64,000 nt of DNA from Micromonospora sp. AMSO31t. GTDB taxonomy: Bacteria; Actinomycetota; Actinomycetes; Mycobacteriales; Micromonosporaceae. This document shows positions 50,409 to 59,402 of the stretch, piece after piece (the first letter of the stretch is position 1; each line of letters starts with the position of its first letter). Location: NCBI RefSeq assembly GCF_008868175.1, contig NZ_WBKT01000005.1, positions 1 to 64,000 of the forward strand. The letters run 5' to 3'. The notes beneath the pieces are model-generated. The model did not search any database and was not told the DNA's origin. It saw only the letters and a list, made by a program, of their open reading frames with translations. The translations under genes were made by a program, and so were the position numbers.

Positions 50409-50822
50409 GTGCTGGCCGCCGCACAACGACTGCGGCGTAGCAGCGACTTCGCCGCAGCGGTCCGCGGTGGCCGACGCGTCGGCCGTGGCGCCGTCGTGGT
50501 GCACCTGACCCTCCCCGAGCAGACCGGATCCACCGCGACCACCTCGCCGGAGCCGGCGCGGAGCAGCGGTGCGGAGACCTCCGCACCGAGCCGCGCCGGC
50601 TTCGTCGTGTCCAAGGCCGTCGGCAACGCCGTGGTCCGCAACACGGTCCGCCGCCGGCTCCGCCACCTGGTCCGCGAGCGGCTGGCCGACCTGCCCGCCG
50701 GCAGCACCCTGGTGGTACGCGCGCTGCCGCCGGCCGCCCAGGCGTCGTACGCCCGGCTCGGGGCCGACCTGGACGCCGCCCTCGCCGCCGCACGGTCCCC
50801 ACGGGGACGGCGGTCGCGGTGA
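50409..50822 (+). CDS. rnpA: Ribonuclease P protein component
   Basis: 137 residues, GTG start at 50409. RNase P protein fold: [26 protein letters not shown], the RNR motif region [26 protein letters not shown], and a C-terminal [10 protein letters not shown]. Assists the RNA subunit in tRNA 5' maturation. Overlaps yidD by 4 nt. Confidence 0.96.
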   Translation: MLAAAQRLRRSSDFAAAVRGGRRVGRGAVVVHLTLPEQTGSTATTSPEPARSSGAETSAPSRAGFVVSKAVGNAVVRNTVRRRLRHLVRERLADLPAGSTLVVRALPPAAQASYARLGADLDAALAAARSPRGRRSR

Positions 50823-51103
50823 CCGAGCACACTGCCGCGCCGCGGCCCTCTGCCGGTGCCCGCATGCTGATGGCGCCCATCATCGCGTACCGTCGGTGGA
50901 TAAGTCCGGCACTGCCGGCCCGCTGCCGGTTCTACCCGTCGTGCAGTGCCTACGCCGTCGAGGCGGTGTCCCGGCACGGTGCGCTGCGGGGAGCCTGGCT
51001 GACGGTCCGGCGGCTGTCGCGCTGCCACCCCTTCCACCCTGGTGGACACGACCCGGTCCCGGAGCCGGGCGACCGCCGCCGTTCCGACGTGACTGGAGCC
51101 TGA
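50819..51103 (+). CDS. yidD: Membrane insertion efficiency factor YidD
   Basis: 94 residues, GTG start overlapping the rnpA stop. Diagnostic core [62 protein letters not shown] with the Cys cluster of YidD. Small membrane-peripheral protein that aids YidC-dependent insertion. Its stop lies directly at the yidC start. Confidence 0.96.
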   Translation: MTEHTAAPRPSAGARMLMAPIIAYRRWISPALPARCRFYPSCSAYAVEAVSRHGALRGAWLTVRRLSRCHPFHPGGHDPVPEPGDRRRSDVTGA

Positions 51104-52105
51104 GTGTTTAGTCTCGACTGGATCTACTACGCGATCTCGTGGATCCTGCTGACCTGGCACTCGGCCTGGGACGCCATCGGGGTCTCGGTCGGGGCCGTGA
51201 TCGGCACGAACTGGGCGTGGATCCTCTCCATCATCTTCCTGGTGGTCACCGTCCGGGTGATCCTGTTCCCGGTCTTCGTCAAGCAGATCAAGTCGCAGCG
51301 GGCCATGCAGGCGCTCCAGCCCAAGGTCAAGGAGCTGCAGGAGAAGCACAAGGGTGACCGGGAGACGCTCCAGAAGGAGATGATGGAGCTCTACCGGAAG
51401 GAAAAGGCCAACCCGCTGATGGGCTGCCTTCCGATGTTCCTCCAGATCCCGGTCTTCCTCGGCCTGTTCCACACGCTCAAGCGGCTCAACCCGGACAACC
51501 AGGGCAAGACCCTGTACGGCTGGACCGTCGAGCAGTTCAACAGCGCCTCGAACGCGAAGCTCTTCACCGCTCCGATCTCCGGGAAGTTCGGCTCCACCGC
51601 CGGCGAGATGGCGGCGCTCGGCGCGAACCTCACCACCGTCAAGATCGTCGCCGGCGTACTGGTCTGCATCATGATCGCCACGACCTACCTGACCAGCCGG
51701 CAGATGATCCTCAAGACCGGTTGGGCGGAGGACCCGCAGCAGCGCATGGTGCAGCGGCTGATGCTCTACGGCATCCCGGTCTCGCTGCTCATCTCGGGCG
51801 CGATCTTCCCCATCGGCGTGATCATCTACTGGGTTACGAACAACCTCTTCACCCTCGGCCAGCAGCAGTGGGTGCTGCGGAAGTTCCCGCCGCTGGTGCC
51901 GCCGAAGAACAGCACCGCCGGCAAGGCCACCGCGGGCAAGGCCGCCGCCCAGCCCGCCAAGGCAGGTGGCCTGCTCGGCCGCAAGACCGCGCAGCCGGCC
52001 GCCAAGGCTCCGGCCGTCGCCCCCAAGGTGGCCGGTCCGAAGCCCGGCGCCAAGCCGGTCAACCCGAAGAAGGGCAGCGGCCGACCCGCCAAGCGACAGG
52101 GGTGA
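51104..52105 (+). CDS. yidC: Membrane protein insertase YidC
   Basis: 333 residues, GTG start. Oxa1/Alb3-type core: WILSIIFLVVTVRVILFPVFVKQIKSQRAMQALQPKVKELQEKHKGDRE, then NPLMGCLPMFLQIPVFLGLFHTL, three further helices and a Lys/Ala/Pro-rich C-terminal tail of about 75 residues. Inserts membrane proteins with or without SecYEG. Followed by a strong hairpin at 52112-52140. Confidence 0.96.
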   Translation: MFSLDWIYYAISWILLTWHSAWDAIGVSVGAVIGTNWAWILSIIFLVVTVRVILFPVFVKQIKSQRAMQALQPKVKELQEKHKGDRETLQKEMMELYRKEKANPLMGCLPMFLQIPVFLGLFHTLKRLNPDNQGKTLYGWTVEQFNSASNAKLFTAPISGKFGSTAGEMAALGANLTTVKIVAGVLVCIMIATTYLTSRQMILKTGWAEDPQQRMVQRLMLYGIPVSLLISGAIFPIGVIIYWVTNNLFTLGQQQWVLRKFPPLVPPKNSTAGKATAGKAAAQPAKAGGLLGRKTAQPAAKAPAVAPKVAGPKPGAKPVNPKKGSGRPAKRQG

Positions 52106-52111
52106 GCCGCC

Positions 52112-52140
52112 GGGCCGCCGCCGGACACCGGTGGCGGCCC
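52112..52140 (+). terminator. Hairpin after yidC
   Basis: GGGCCGCC and GGCGGCCC pair over CCGG/CCGG with an ACA loop, 7 nt after the yidC stop codon. It may separate rpmH-yidC from jag-rsmG; the 214-bp gap to jag holds nothing else recognisable. Confidence 0.6.
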
Positions 52141-52319
52141 GTTCGGTCCCCGAGCTGCCACCCGAGGGGTCGGCGCCGGACCGGAACCGCCGCGCCGAGC
52201 GCGGTCACGGGCGAAACTGGCCCGTACAGACGTGCCCGAGGGCACCGGCGAACCTCCCGCCGGGCCCCGGGAGACCAGCGGACCCGACGGTCCGGCCGAG
52301 CGAGTACGGAGATGACACC

Positions 52320-52904
52320 GTGACCGACACCAGCATCCCCAGCGCGGACCAGTCCCTGGACGAGGAGACCGCGCCGGCCGCCACCACGGAGGAGGCCGAG
52401 GACACCCAGGCCGAGGGCCGGGAGAAGAAGGCCCTCGCCGACAGCGACCTGTTCCGGCAGAGCGAGATCGCCGCCGACTACGTCGAGGGCCTGCTCGACA
52501 TCCTCGACTACGACGGCGACATCGACGAGCTGGTCTCCGGTGGCCGCCCGGTCGTCGAGGTGGTCGGCGCTCGCCTGCAGAACCTGGTCGGCCAGCGCGG
52601 CGCCACCCTGGAGGCGCTTCAGGAGCTGGCCCGGCTGGCGGTGTTCCGGCAGACCGGTTCGCCGAGCCGCCTGCTGCTCGACGTCGGCGGCTACCGCGCC
52701 GCCCGGCGCAAGGAGCTGGCCGCCGTCGCCAAGAACGCGGTGGAGAAGGTCAAGGAGCACGGCGAGGCGGTGCGCCTGGAGCCGATGTCCGCGTTCGAGC
52801 GCAAGTGCGTGCACGACGTGGTCAACGCGATGACCGGCGTGGAGAGCGAGTCCGAGGGCGTCGAGCCGAACCGCCGGATCATCGTCCGGCCGGTGACGGA
52901 CTGA
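52320..52904 (+). CDS. Jag/KhpB-like R3H RNA-binding protein
   Basis: 194 residues, GTG start. An acidic N-terminal stretch, a KH-like domain (EIAADYVEGLLDILDYDGDIDELVSGGRPVVEVVGARLQNLVGQRGATLEALQELARLAVFRQ) and an R3H domain (YRAARRKELAAVAKNAVEKVKEHGEAVRLEPMSAFERKCVHDVV). Binds RNA; linked in other bacteria to cell elongation. Stop is 5 nt before the rsmG start. Confidence 0.93.
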   Translation: MTDTSIPSADQSLDEETAPAATTEEAEDTQAEGREKKALADSDLFRQSEIAADYVEGLLDILDYDGDIDELVSGGRPVVEVVGARLQNLVGQRGATLEALQELARLAVFRQTGSPSRLLLDVGGYRAARRKELAAVAKNAVEKVKEHGEAVRLEPMSAFERKCVHDVVNAMTGVESESEGVEPNRRIIVRPVTD

Positions 52905-52909
52905 CGTAG

Positions 52910-54109
52910 GTGTCCTCCGACGAGACGACGGCGGGTGCCGTGACCGGCCCGGGCGGCAACCCGCCCGGGCCGTCGCCTGTCCACACCGACCCGGCCGTCG
53001 ACCCGCTCTTCTCCGCGGGCGACGCCCCGGCCCAGCCGCCGATGCCGGGAACGCCGGCGGGTCCGATCGACCCGGCCTTCTCAAACGAGACGGCCCTCTC
53101 GGATGATTCGGTTCCGGCGACGGCGCGGCCCATCGCCGGTGCCGACCCCGCCACCGGAGTGACGCCGGCCTTCTCCGGTGAACCGGAGGAGCGGCCCGAG
53201 GCGCCGAGATCGGCGGAGGTGCCGGTCGCACCGGCCGCGGTCGACCCGGTGTTCGCCGAACCGGCGCCCGCCGGCGGCGACCCGGACGACGGCCCCGCCG
53301 ACGATCGGAGCGAATCCGGACCGTCCCTCCTGGACAGTGAGGACCGGCCCACCGGCGATCAGCCCGCCCCGGGGGACGCGACGTTGCCGCCCGAGTTGGC
53401 GGAGGCCGCCCGTACCCTCTTCGGCGACCGGCTCGACCTGGCCGCCGCGTACGCCGAACTGCTGGCCACGGACGGCGTGGTGCGCGGCCTCATCGGCCCC
53501 CGCGAGACGCCGCGGCTCTGGGACCGTCACCTGCTCAACTGCGCGGCGATGGCCGAGCGGATCCCGGAGGGCGCCAGCCTGATCGATGTCGGCTCCGGGG
53601 CCGGCCTGCCCGGCCTGGTGCTGGCGATCGCGCGCCCCGACCTCACCGTTACCCTGGTCGAGCCGCTCGCCCGGCGCACCTCCTTCCTCATCGAGGCGGT
53701 GCAGCAACTGGGGCTGACCAGGTCGGTCCGGGTGTTTCGTGGACGGGCCGAGGAGGCCGCGGTCGGCTCCCGGGACCGGGAGCCGCTGACCGCCGACATC
53801 GTCACCGCGCGCGCGGTGGCCCCGCTGGACCGGCTCGCTGGCTGGTGCCTGCCGCTGGCGGTGCCCGGCGGGCGGCTGGTGGCGCTCAAGGGCGCCTCCG
53901 CCGCCGAGGAGATCGCCGAGCACGCCGCGGCGGTGGCCCGGCTCGGCGGCGGCGAGCCGGAGTTGCACCGGTGCGGTGCCGACGTGATCGACCCGCCCGC
54001 GACGGTGATCGAGGTGGTCCGCGAGCGGGTGGTCGGCCCGGCCAGGAAGAAGGGGCCGAAGCGCTCGCGGGGCGGCCGTCGGCGCGGCACCCAGGGACGG
54101 GATCGCTGA
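52910..54109 (+). CDS. rsmG: 16S rRNA G527 methyltransferase with long N-terminal extension
   Basis: 399 residues; usual RsmG is about 210-250. The catalytic part starts about residue 158 (LPPELAEAARTLFGDRLDLAAAYAELLATDGVVRGLIGPRETPRLWDRHLLNC) and has the SAM loop LIDVGSGAGLPGLVLAI (about 224) and C-terminal TARAVAPLDRLAGWCLPLAVPGG. Residues 1-156 are a disordered Pro/Asp/Glu/Ala-rich tail with four DPxF-type motifs (DPLFS 31, DPAFS 54, TPAFS 85, DPVFA 112). Methylates 16S G527 (m7G). GTG start 5 nt after jag. The extension is contiguous and in phase, so it appears truly translated. Confidence 0.93.
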   Translation: MSSDETTAGAVTGPGGNPPGPSPVHTDPAVDPLFSAGDAPAQPPMPGTPAGPIDPAFSNETALSDDSVPATARPIAGADPATGVTPAFSGEPEERPEAPRSAEVPVAPAAVDPVFAEPAPAGGDPDDGPADDRSESGPSLLDSEDRPTGDQPAPGDATLPPELAEAARTLFGDRLDLAAAYAELLATDGVVRGLIGPRETPRLWDRHLLNCAAMAERIPEGASLIDVGSGAGLPGLVLAIARPDLTVTLVEPLARRTSFLIEAVQQLGLTRSVRVFRGRAEEAAVGSRDREPLTADIVTARAVAPLDRLAGWCLPLAVPGGRLVALKGASAAEEIAEHAAAVARLGGGEPELHRCGADVIDPPATVIEVVRERVVGPARKKGPKRSRGGRRRGTQGRDR

Positions 54110-54183
54110 CGCGGCGCGGCTTTCCGGACGCCCGCCCGGTCGTTGGACCGGGTGGGCGTGAGCTGATCGATCAGAACCCGACG

Positions 54184-54213
54184 TGGACCCGCTGCGCCCG
54201 TCGGCCGTAGGCT
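54184..54213 (+). promoter_or_regulatory. Candidate parAB promoter
   Basis: TGGACC (54184-54189) and TAGGCT (54208-54213), 18-bp spacer, about 145 nt upstream of the parA GTG. TAGTGT at 54227 is an alternative -10 box. Confidence 0.4.
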
Positions 54214-54357
54214 GGCCGCGCGCCGATAGTGTGGAGCGGCGGTGTCGGGCGGCACCCGAACCCGACCGTTCCCACCGGGCCGGTGACGCCGCGCGGCGAG
54301 CGCGGGGGCCTGAATGACGGGTGCGGACCGACCATCCGGAGCGGGCAGGGATGACAG

Positions 54358-55722
54358 GTGCATGACGACGGCAGGTACGACGATTCACGGGTGACCGGGC
54401 CAGGCGAGAGATCCTCTGCCACCGGCCCCGTTTCACGTGAAACCACCTTCGAGGGCTGGCCGCCGAACGGCGAGCCACACGACCCGTCCACGCGACCCCC
54501 GGACTGCGACCCGGTGGTGCGTCGGGACGTGCCTCCAGCCGGCGCCGTGCGGCCGACGTCGTCCGTACCGGCGAACGTCCCGCCGGTGCGGGACCCGCAC
54601 GACCCGAGCGACGGCCCGGCGAACGCTCCCGCCTCCCGTCCGGCCCCGGTGCGCGGGAACGCCGCGGTCCCCGCCCGCTACGAGCCGCAGCCGCCGGTCG
54701 TGGTCGTGCCGCAGCAGCCCACCCCGGACTCCGCGCCGGATGTGGCTCCGGCCGCGCCGCCTTCCGACACGCCACCGGACGCCGGCTACGGTGCCGAACC
54801 CCCGGCCAGCACGTACGTTTCACGTGAAACCCCGACGCGCGAAGAGGATGACCCACCGTTGGCTATGGAGGCTATGCGCGCCGTGCAGATCCTGAACCCC
54901 AGTGGTGAGGTCACCATGCCCCGCCCCGAACGGACCCGGGTGATGTGCGTCGCCAACCAGAAGGGCGGCGTCGGCAAGACCACCACCACGGTGAACCTGG
55001 CAGTGGCGCTCGCCCTGCACGGCAACCGGGTGCTCGTCGTCGACCTGGACCCGCAGGGCAACGCCTCCACCGGGCTCAACGTGCCGCACCACACCGGAGT
55101 GCCCGACGTCTACGACTGCCTCATCGACAGCGTGCCGCTGGAGGAGGTGGCCCAGGCCGTCGAGGGCATCCCGAACCTGTGGTGCGTACCGGCGACCATC
55201 GACCTGGCGGGCGCCGAGATCGAACTGGTCTCGGTCGTCGCCCGGGAGTCCCGGCTGGCCCGGGCGATCGCCGCGTACCCCGGGCACTTCGACTACGTGT
55301 TCATCGACTGCCCGCCCTCGCTCGGCCTGCTGACCGTCAACGCGCTGGTCGCCGCGCAGGAGGTGCTGATCCCGATCCAGTGCGAGTACTACGCGCTGGA
55401 GGGCCTCAACCAGCTGATCCAGAACATCAACCTCGTCCGGCAGCACCTCAACCCGAAGCTCGAGGTGTCCACGATCCTGCTCACCATGTACGACCGGCGT
55501 ACCCGGCTGGCCGACGCGGTGGAGCAGGACGTCCGGAACCACTTCGGCGACAAGGTGCTCCAGTCCGTGATCCCCCGGAACGTGCGGGTCTCCGAGGCGC
55601 CCAGCTACGGCCAGTCGGTGATGACCTACGATCCCGGTTCGCGGGGGGCCACGAGCTACTTCGAGGCCGCCCAGGAGATCGCGGAGCGAGGCGTCAAGGA
55701 GCCGGTGAGCCGGAATGCGTAG
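54358..55722 (+). CDS. parA: ParA chromosome-partition ATPase with parS-encoding extension
   Basis: 454 residues from a GTG; a shorter product could start at ATG 54865 (MEAMRAVQILN). The ATPase (from about 195) has MCVANQKGGVGKTTTTVNLAVAL (Walker A with signature Lys), VVDLDPQGNASTG and FIDCPPSLGLLTVNAL, and interacts with ParB to segregate the origin. The N-terminal 170 residues are Pro-rich and disordered; both parS sites in it (54429-54444 and 54816-54831) read VSRET in the same phase. Shares an operon with parB (27-nt gap). Confidence 0.94.
   Translation: MHDDGRYDDSRVTGPGERSSATGPVSRETTFEGWPPNGEPHDPSTRPPDCDPVVRRDVPPAGAVRPTSSVPANVPPVRDPHDPSDGPANAPASRPAPVRGNAAVPARYEPQPPVVVVPQQPTPDSAPDVAPAAPPSDTPPDAGYGAEPPASTYVSRETPTREEDDPPLAMEAMRAVQILNPSGEVTMPRPERTRVMCVANQKGGVGKTTTTVNLAVALALHGNRVLVVDLDPQGNASTGLNVPHHTGVPDVYDCLIDSVPLEEVAQAVEGIPNLWCVPATIDLAGAEIELVSVVARESRLARAIAAYPGHFDYVFIDCPPSLGLLTVNALVAAQEVLIPIQCEYYALEGLNQLIQNINLVRQHLNPKLEVSTILLTMYDRRTRLADAVEQDVRNHFGDKVLQSVIPRNVRVSEAPSYGQSVMTYDPGSRGATSYFEAAQEIAERGVKEPVSRNA
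54429..54444. other. parS site inside parA coding sequence
   Basis: CGTTTCACGTGAAACC: perfect 14-bp core GTTTCACGTGAAAC. Encodes VSRET (residues 25-29) of the ParA extension. Confidence 0.92.
54816..54831. other. Second parS site inside parA coding sequence
   Basis: CGTTTCACGTGAAACC, identical to the first. Encodes VSRET (residues 154-158), in the same codon phase as the first, 387 bp away. Confidence 0.92.
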
Positions 55723-55749
55723 TACGGAGAAGTCGCTGGGAGGCGTCGC

Positions 55750-56808
55750 ATGAAGAACCGTCCTCGCGGCGGCCTGGGCCGAGGGCTCGGTGCCCTCATC
55801 CCCACCGGGCCCGTGCCGGGCAGCGCCACGGCGACCGCCGAGACCGAGAACGGTACGGCGCCGGCCGTCCCGGCCACCCCGGTCGGCGGCGGCCCGGCGG
55901 CAGCCGTGACCGGAGCCCTCGACGGCGGCAACGCGGCCGCCCCGGCCGCCCCGGCTCCCGAGCCGGAGCCGCAACTGAGCCCGGTCCCCGGGGCGCGCTT
56001 CGCCGAGATCCCGGTCGACAGCATCGTGCCGAACCCGAAGCAACCCCGGCACGTCTTCGACGAGGAGGCGCTGGAGGAGCTGAAGACCTCGATCCAGGAG
56101 GTGGGCTTCCTCCAGCCGATCGTCGTCCGCCAGCTCGACAGCGAGAAGTACGAACTCGTCATGGGCGAGCGGCGGTGGCGGGCAGCCCAGGCGGTCGGCC
56201 GGGAGAGCATCCCCGCGATCGTCCGGGACACCAAGGACGACGCGATGCTTCGGGACGCGCTCCTGGAGAACATCCACCGCGCGAACCTCAACCCGCTGGA
56301 AGAGGCGGCCGCGTACCAGCAACTGCTGGAGGAGTTCGGCGCCACCCACGAGGAACTGGCCCGCCGGATCGGCCGCAGCCGGCCGCAGATCTCCAACACC
56401 ATCCGGCTCATGAACCTGCCGGCCCAGGTGCAGCGCCGGGTCGCCGCCGGGGTGCTCTCCGCCGGCCACGCCCGCGCCCTGCTCAGCCTCGACGACTCCG
56501 AGGCGCAGGAACAGCTCGCCAAGCGCATCGTCGCCGAAGGCATCTCCGTACGCGCCACCGAGGAACTGGTGGCCCTGGCGCTCGCCGACGGCCCGGCGAA
56601 GACCCCGGCCGCGAAGCGCCGACCGAAGCCGCACGCGCCCGCGCTCACGGACCTCGCCGACCGGCTCTCCGATCGTTTCGACACCCGGGTGAAGGTCGAC
56701 ATCGGCCGGAGCAAGGGCAAGATCACGATCGAGTTCGCGACGGTCGACGACCTGGAGCGGATCGTCGGGATCATCGGCGTCGGGCAGGAGGAGCAGCCCG
56801 GGGAATGA
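55750..56808 (+). CDS. parB: ParB chromosome-partition CTPase
   Basis: 352 residues. N terminus [18 protein letters not shown] is the ParA-binding segment, a Pro/Ala linker follows, then the ParB/Srx CTPase domain ([40 protein letters not shown] and [26 protein letters not shown]), the HTH ([26 protein letters not shown]) and a C-terminal dimer domain. Binds parS and spreads. ATG at 55750 with GGGAGG upstream. Followed by a 2.95-kb gene-free parS-rich region. Confidence 0.97.
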   Translation: MKNRPRGGLGRGLGALIPTGPVPGSATATAETENGTAPAVPATPVGGGPAAAVTGALDGGNAAAPAAPAPEPEPQLSPVPGARFAEIPVDSIVPNPKQPRHVFDEEALEELKTSIQEVGFLQPIVVRQLDSEKYELVMGERRWRAAQAVGRESIPAIVRDTKDDAMLRDALLENIHRANLNPLEEAAAYQQLLEEFGATHEELARRIGRSRPQISNTIRLMNLPAQVQRRVAAGVLSAGHARALLSLDDSEAQEQLAKRIVAEGISVRATEELVALALADGPAKTPAAKRRPKPHAPALTDLADRLSDRFDTRVKVDIGRSKGKITIEFATVDDLERIVGIIGVGQEEQPGE

Positions 56809-56815
56809 CTGGCCG

Positions 56816-56862
56816 GCTGCCGGTCTCGTCCGCTGCCGGTCTCTTCGCTGTCGGTCTCGGCC
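56816..56862. repeat. Three GCTGCCGGTCTCnTC repeats at parB 3' end
   Basis: GCTGCCGGTCTCGTCC, GCTGCCGGTCTCTTC and GCTGTCGGTCTCGGCC are consecutive near-copies of about 15-16 bp, directly after the parB stop codon. They mark the start of the repeat-rich region. Confidence 0.6.
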
Positions 56863-57087
56863 GCGTGGTCCCTGTGTCGGGGCGACGCGGCCGAGCCGTT
56901 TCCGGGCGCTGTTGGGTTCGGTGCTCGGGATCGGTGGGTCTGGTCGTTGTGAGGACGGCCCTGCCGCTTCGGATGGGCGTGCTGGTGGTCTCCTGACGGC
57001 CGTTGCCGAGGGTGGACACCGAGGGCCCGCTCTGACTCGCTCGCGCGCTTCTCGGATGTCGCGATAGGGCGTCCGTGCGGCGGCCTG

Positions 57088-57114
57088 AGGCGCCCCAGGG
57101 TGGGCGGGGCGCCT
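57088..57114. terminator. Hairpin downstream of parB
   Basis: AGGCGCCCC (57088-57096) pairs exactly with GGGGCGCCT (57106-57114), 9-nt loop. 280 nt after parB, probably its terminator. Confidence 0.6.
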
Positions 57115-57186
57115 TGGGTTGGTGTGGGAGATCCGAGTTGCTGTGCTCAACGCTGACGGCTTCTGCGGGCACCGGTCGCGCCGGCA

Positions 57187-57223
57187 CCTCGGCGTCGCAC
57201 CATCGCCTCGGCGTCGCACCATC
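57187..57223. repeat. 18-bp direct repeat, two copies
   Basis: CCTCGGCGTCGCACCATC occurs at 57187-57204 and 57206-57223, one base apart, identical. Confidence 0.85.
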
Positions 57224-57290
57224 ACCGCGTGGTTGGCAGAAGCTACGAATTGCTCCCTTGGACGCGCGGTTGTCTGCGCAATGGTCCATC

Positions 57291-57317
57291 GCCGTCGCCG
57301 TCGCCGTCGCCGTCGCC
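57291..57317. repeat. Hexanucleotide tract (GCCGTC)n
   Basis: GCCGTC is repeated four times and followed by GCCGAT. It could form slipped structures. Confidence 0.8.
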
Positions 57318-57390
57318 GATCGTCGTGGTTGCCGGCTCGGCCGCGTCTTGAAATGGTCGCGCTTCGCCGGAATGGCTTAGTGGGTCGCAA

Positions 57391-57570
57391 TGGATGCCGC
57401 CGTGGCCGTCGGCGTCGCCGTGGCCGTCGCTGTGGTCGTGGTGGTGGTTGTGGTCGTCGCGGTGGCCGTGATCGTCGTCGTGGCCGTCGCCGTGTCGTGG
57501 TGGTGGCTGTGGTCCTCGCGGTGGCTGTGGTCGTGGCTGTCGTCGTCGCCGGCGGCGTCGTCGTTGCCAT
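57391..57570. repeat. A-poor GTn/GCn tract
   Basis: About 180 nt with a GTn/GCn triplet rhythm and essentially no A on the plus strand (only one in the interior, at the GTGATCG). Strong purine/pyrimidine strand asymmetry; low-complexity, not coding by any recognisable criterion. Confidence 0.75.
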
Positions 57571-57743
57571 GGCCGGGGACCGGGCCCGGGGGCGTCGCCG
57601 TGGCGTGTGGGCGGCCGCCATGCGGTCTTGTGCCGCATGCGGATCTCGCGGCCGGCCGGCACGGGAGCGGATCCGTCGGGTACGCCTGCCGGTCCCCAAC
57701 TGCGGCCGCTGATGTATGGCGGCGCCGGTCGTGACTGCGCGGA

Positions 57744-57759
57744 CCGTTTCACGTGAAAC
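57744..57759. other. parS site
   Basis: CGTTTCACGTGAAACG, perfect palindrome including the outer CG pair. First intergenic site after parB. Confidence 0.95.
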
Positions 57760-57862
57760 GGGGCCGGCCAAGTAAGCCAGCGAGATCCCGCTCGGCACGC
57801 GTCCCGGCCACCCAAGAACAGCCAGCAGCGGTGCGCCACTCCGGCCAGAGCCCTCCGGGGCG

Positions 57863-57878
57863 AGTTTCACGTGAAACG
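57863..57878. other. parS site
   Basis: AGTTTCACGTGAAACG, perfect 14-bp core, 119 bp from the previous site. Confidence 0.95.
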
Positions 57879-58287
57879 ACGACGCCCGAGCGAGCCCTCC
57901 GGATCGTCACGCCCATCCGCTGTGCCCGGTGCCCACACCGGCGCGCACCCCGCCCGCTGGCCGTCAGGTGCCGGGTCCAGCGCGGGCCCTCATCGGTCAG
58001 CCCTCGTGCGGGGATCCCTTCGCCAGGCCGGCGTCTCTCCGCATCTGCTGCCGTCGCCCATGTCGAGGCCGCTCCTGTCGGCGACTTGCACCACGTCCGT
58101 TCCGTCCCGCGATCCCGACGGTTTCTGAGCCGGCAGCGGCACCGGAGCTCGGCCCTGTTGTCCCGCGCGAGCACTCCCGGGCGCCGGCGTCCAGCGCGAG
58201 CGGTTGGTCTCGTCGACGGGCATGCGACTGTCCGCCTCGATGCCGATGCTGCTCGCTGCGGCCGTGACGCCGCTCGCGTGGACGCTC

Positions 58288-58510
58288 CAGTCGCAGTCGC
58301 AGTCGCAGCCGCAGACGACAGCGACAGCCGCAGCCGCAGACGACAGCGACAGCCGCAGCCGCAGCCGGTAGCGGCAGCGACAGCCGGTAGCGGCAGCGAC
58401 AGCCGGTAGCGGCAGCGACAGCCGGTAGCGGCAGCGACAGCCAACAGCGGCAGCGACAGCCAACAGCGGCAGCGACAGCCGCCAGCGGCAGCCGGTAGCG
58501 ACACCGACGG
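58288..58510. repeat. Minisatellite: 19-bp units with nested hexamers
   Basis: Begins with three CAGTCG hexamers (58288-58306), then two copies of a 25-bp unit (58305 and 58330), then seven 19-bp units from 58364 every 19 bp: four identical GCCGGTAGCGGCAGCGACA, two with CAACA instead of CGGTA, one diverging. Between two parS clusters. Period and order suggest recent slippage or homologous expansion. Confidence 0.9.
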
Positions 58511-59101
58511 CCGACCCGCAGCCCGACAGCCGATAGCCGGACCCCATTGCCCCCCAGCCGTAGCCGTAGCCGAGCCCTGGCCGAGCCCAGCAAGCCCAAG
58601 CTAAGCCCCAGCCGAGTCCCGGCGAGCCGCAGCCGTCGGCGCAGCCGAGCCGCGACCGATGCCGTAGTCGAAGCGGAGCCGCCGCCGAGTCGCGGTTGCC
58701 GTCGAGGCGGAGGTGGTTCGTCCTGGGCCTGTGGGCCCTCCTGGCGCTTCTTCCCGTCCTTCTCGACCCAGGGGCGCCGAGCGCTGCCTGTGAGCGGCTC
58801 AGAGCCGCTGAGCGGGCCGGTGCCGGCTGTCTACCACTGGGCTGCCCGGCACAGTCGCTCTGCGGCCCGCCGGCTGCAAGTCGTCGCCGGTCCGCATCCA
58901 CCAGTCGCCCGTCCGGTCGGCGGCGGCGTTCGCCGGCTGTCCGTCGTCAGGGCTGGGTGTCAGACGCCGTGGACGGACAAGACCGGTGCGTTGCCGTCAA
59001 CGGACCATCAGAGCCGACGAGCTGGCAGAGCCGCGGAGGTGCGATGCCCGGTGGCTTAACGGTGGTCCGGATGGCAACTCGTGCAGACCGGCCCGCCGAG
59101 C

Positions 59102-59129
59102 GCGAGCAGCGAGCAGCGAGCAGCGAGCA
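59102..59129. repeat. 7-bp tandem repeat GCGAGCA x4
   Basis: Four perfect GCGAGCA units, ending directly before TGGACG. Between the minisatellite and the parS cluster at 59.2-59.6 kb. Confidence 0.85.
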
Positions 59130-59227
59130 TGGACGTTCACGTCGGTCATGACGCCCGCCGGCCTGCGCTACAGGGGGCCCGTCGATTCACGCCCAGGCGC
59201 CACGCGACCTCGGCAGCCCCGTCCCGT

Positions 59228-59243
59228 TGTTTCACGTGGAACA
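59228..59243. other. parS-like site, GTGGAAC variant
   Basis: TGTTTCACGTGGAACA, identical to the distal 15831 site and one base from consensus. Confidence 0.85.
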
Positions 59244-59271
59244 GGCCGTCCAGCGACCGCAGCTCGGCGCC

Positions 59272-59287
59272 CGTTTCACGTGAAACG
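59272..59287. other. parS site
   Basis: CGTTTCACGTGAAACG, perfect 16-bp palindrome. Confidence 0.95.
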
Positions 59288-59386
59288 GGGCTCAGCCACG
59301 ATCGGAGCCCAACCCCTGCAACAACCGCCGCTGATAAGTACCCCAACGACGCTGCACCGGTCAGATCGCTCACCTGCCGACGCCGC

Positions 59387-59402
59387 CGTTTCACGTGAAA
59401 CA
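59387..59402. other. parS site
   Basis: CGTTTCACGTGAAACA, perfect 14-bp core. Confidence 0.95.

Noticed and set aside
56805..56996. 63-codon frame overlapping the parB stop as ATGA
   Set aside because: Low-complexity, Cys and Arg-rich, covers tandem repeats; no homologous family recognised.
57390..57734. 114-codon frame VAVAV-rich from ATG 57390
   Set aside because: It mirrors the GTn/GCn repeat tract; no ribosome site, no family, and no codon preference typical of the neighbours.
58288..58510. CRISPR-like array in the parS region
   Set aside because: Units are head-to-tail without unique spacers, and no cas gene is nearby.
57990..58901. 303-codon minus-strand frame with CRYRLSLPLPA repeats
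   Set aside because: The repeats are just the 19-bp minisatellite translated; open frames arise freely at this GC content.
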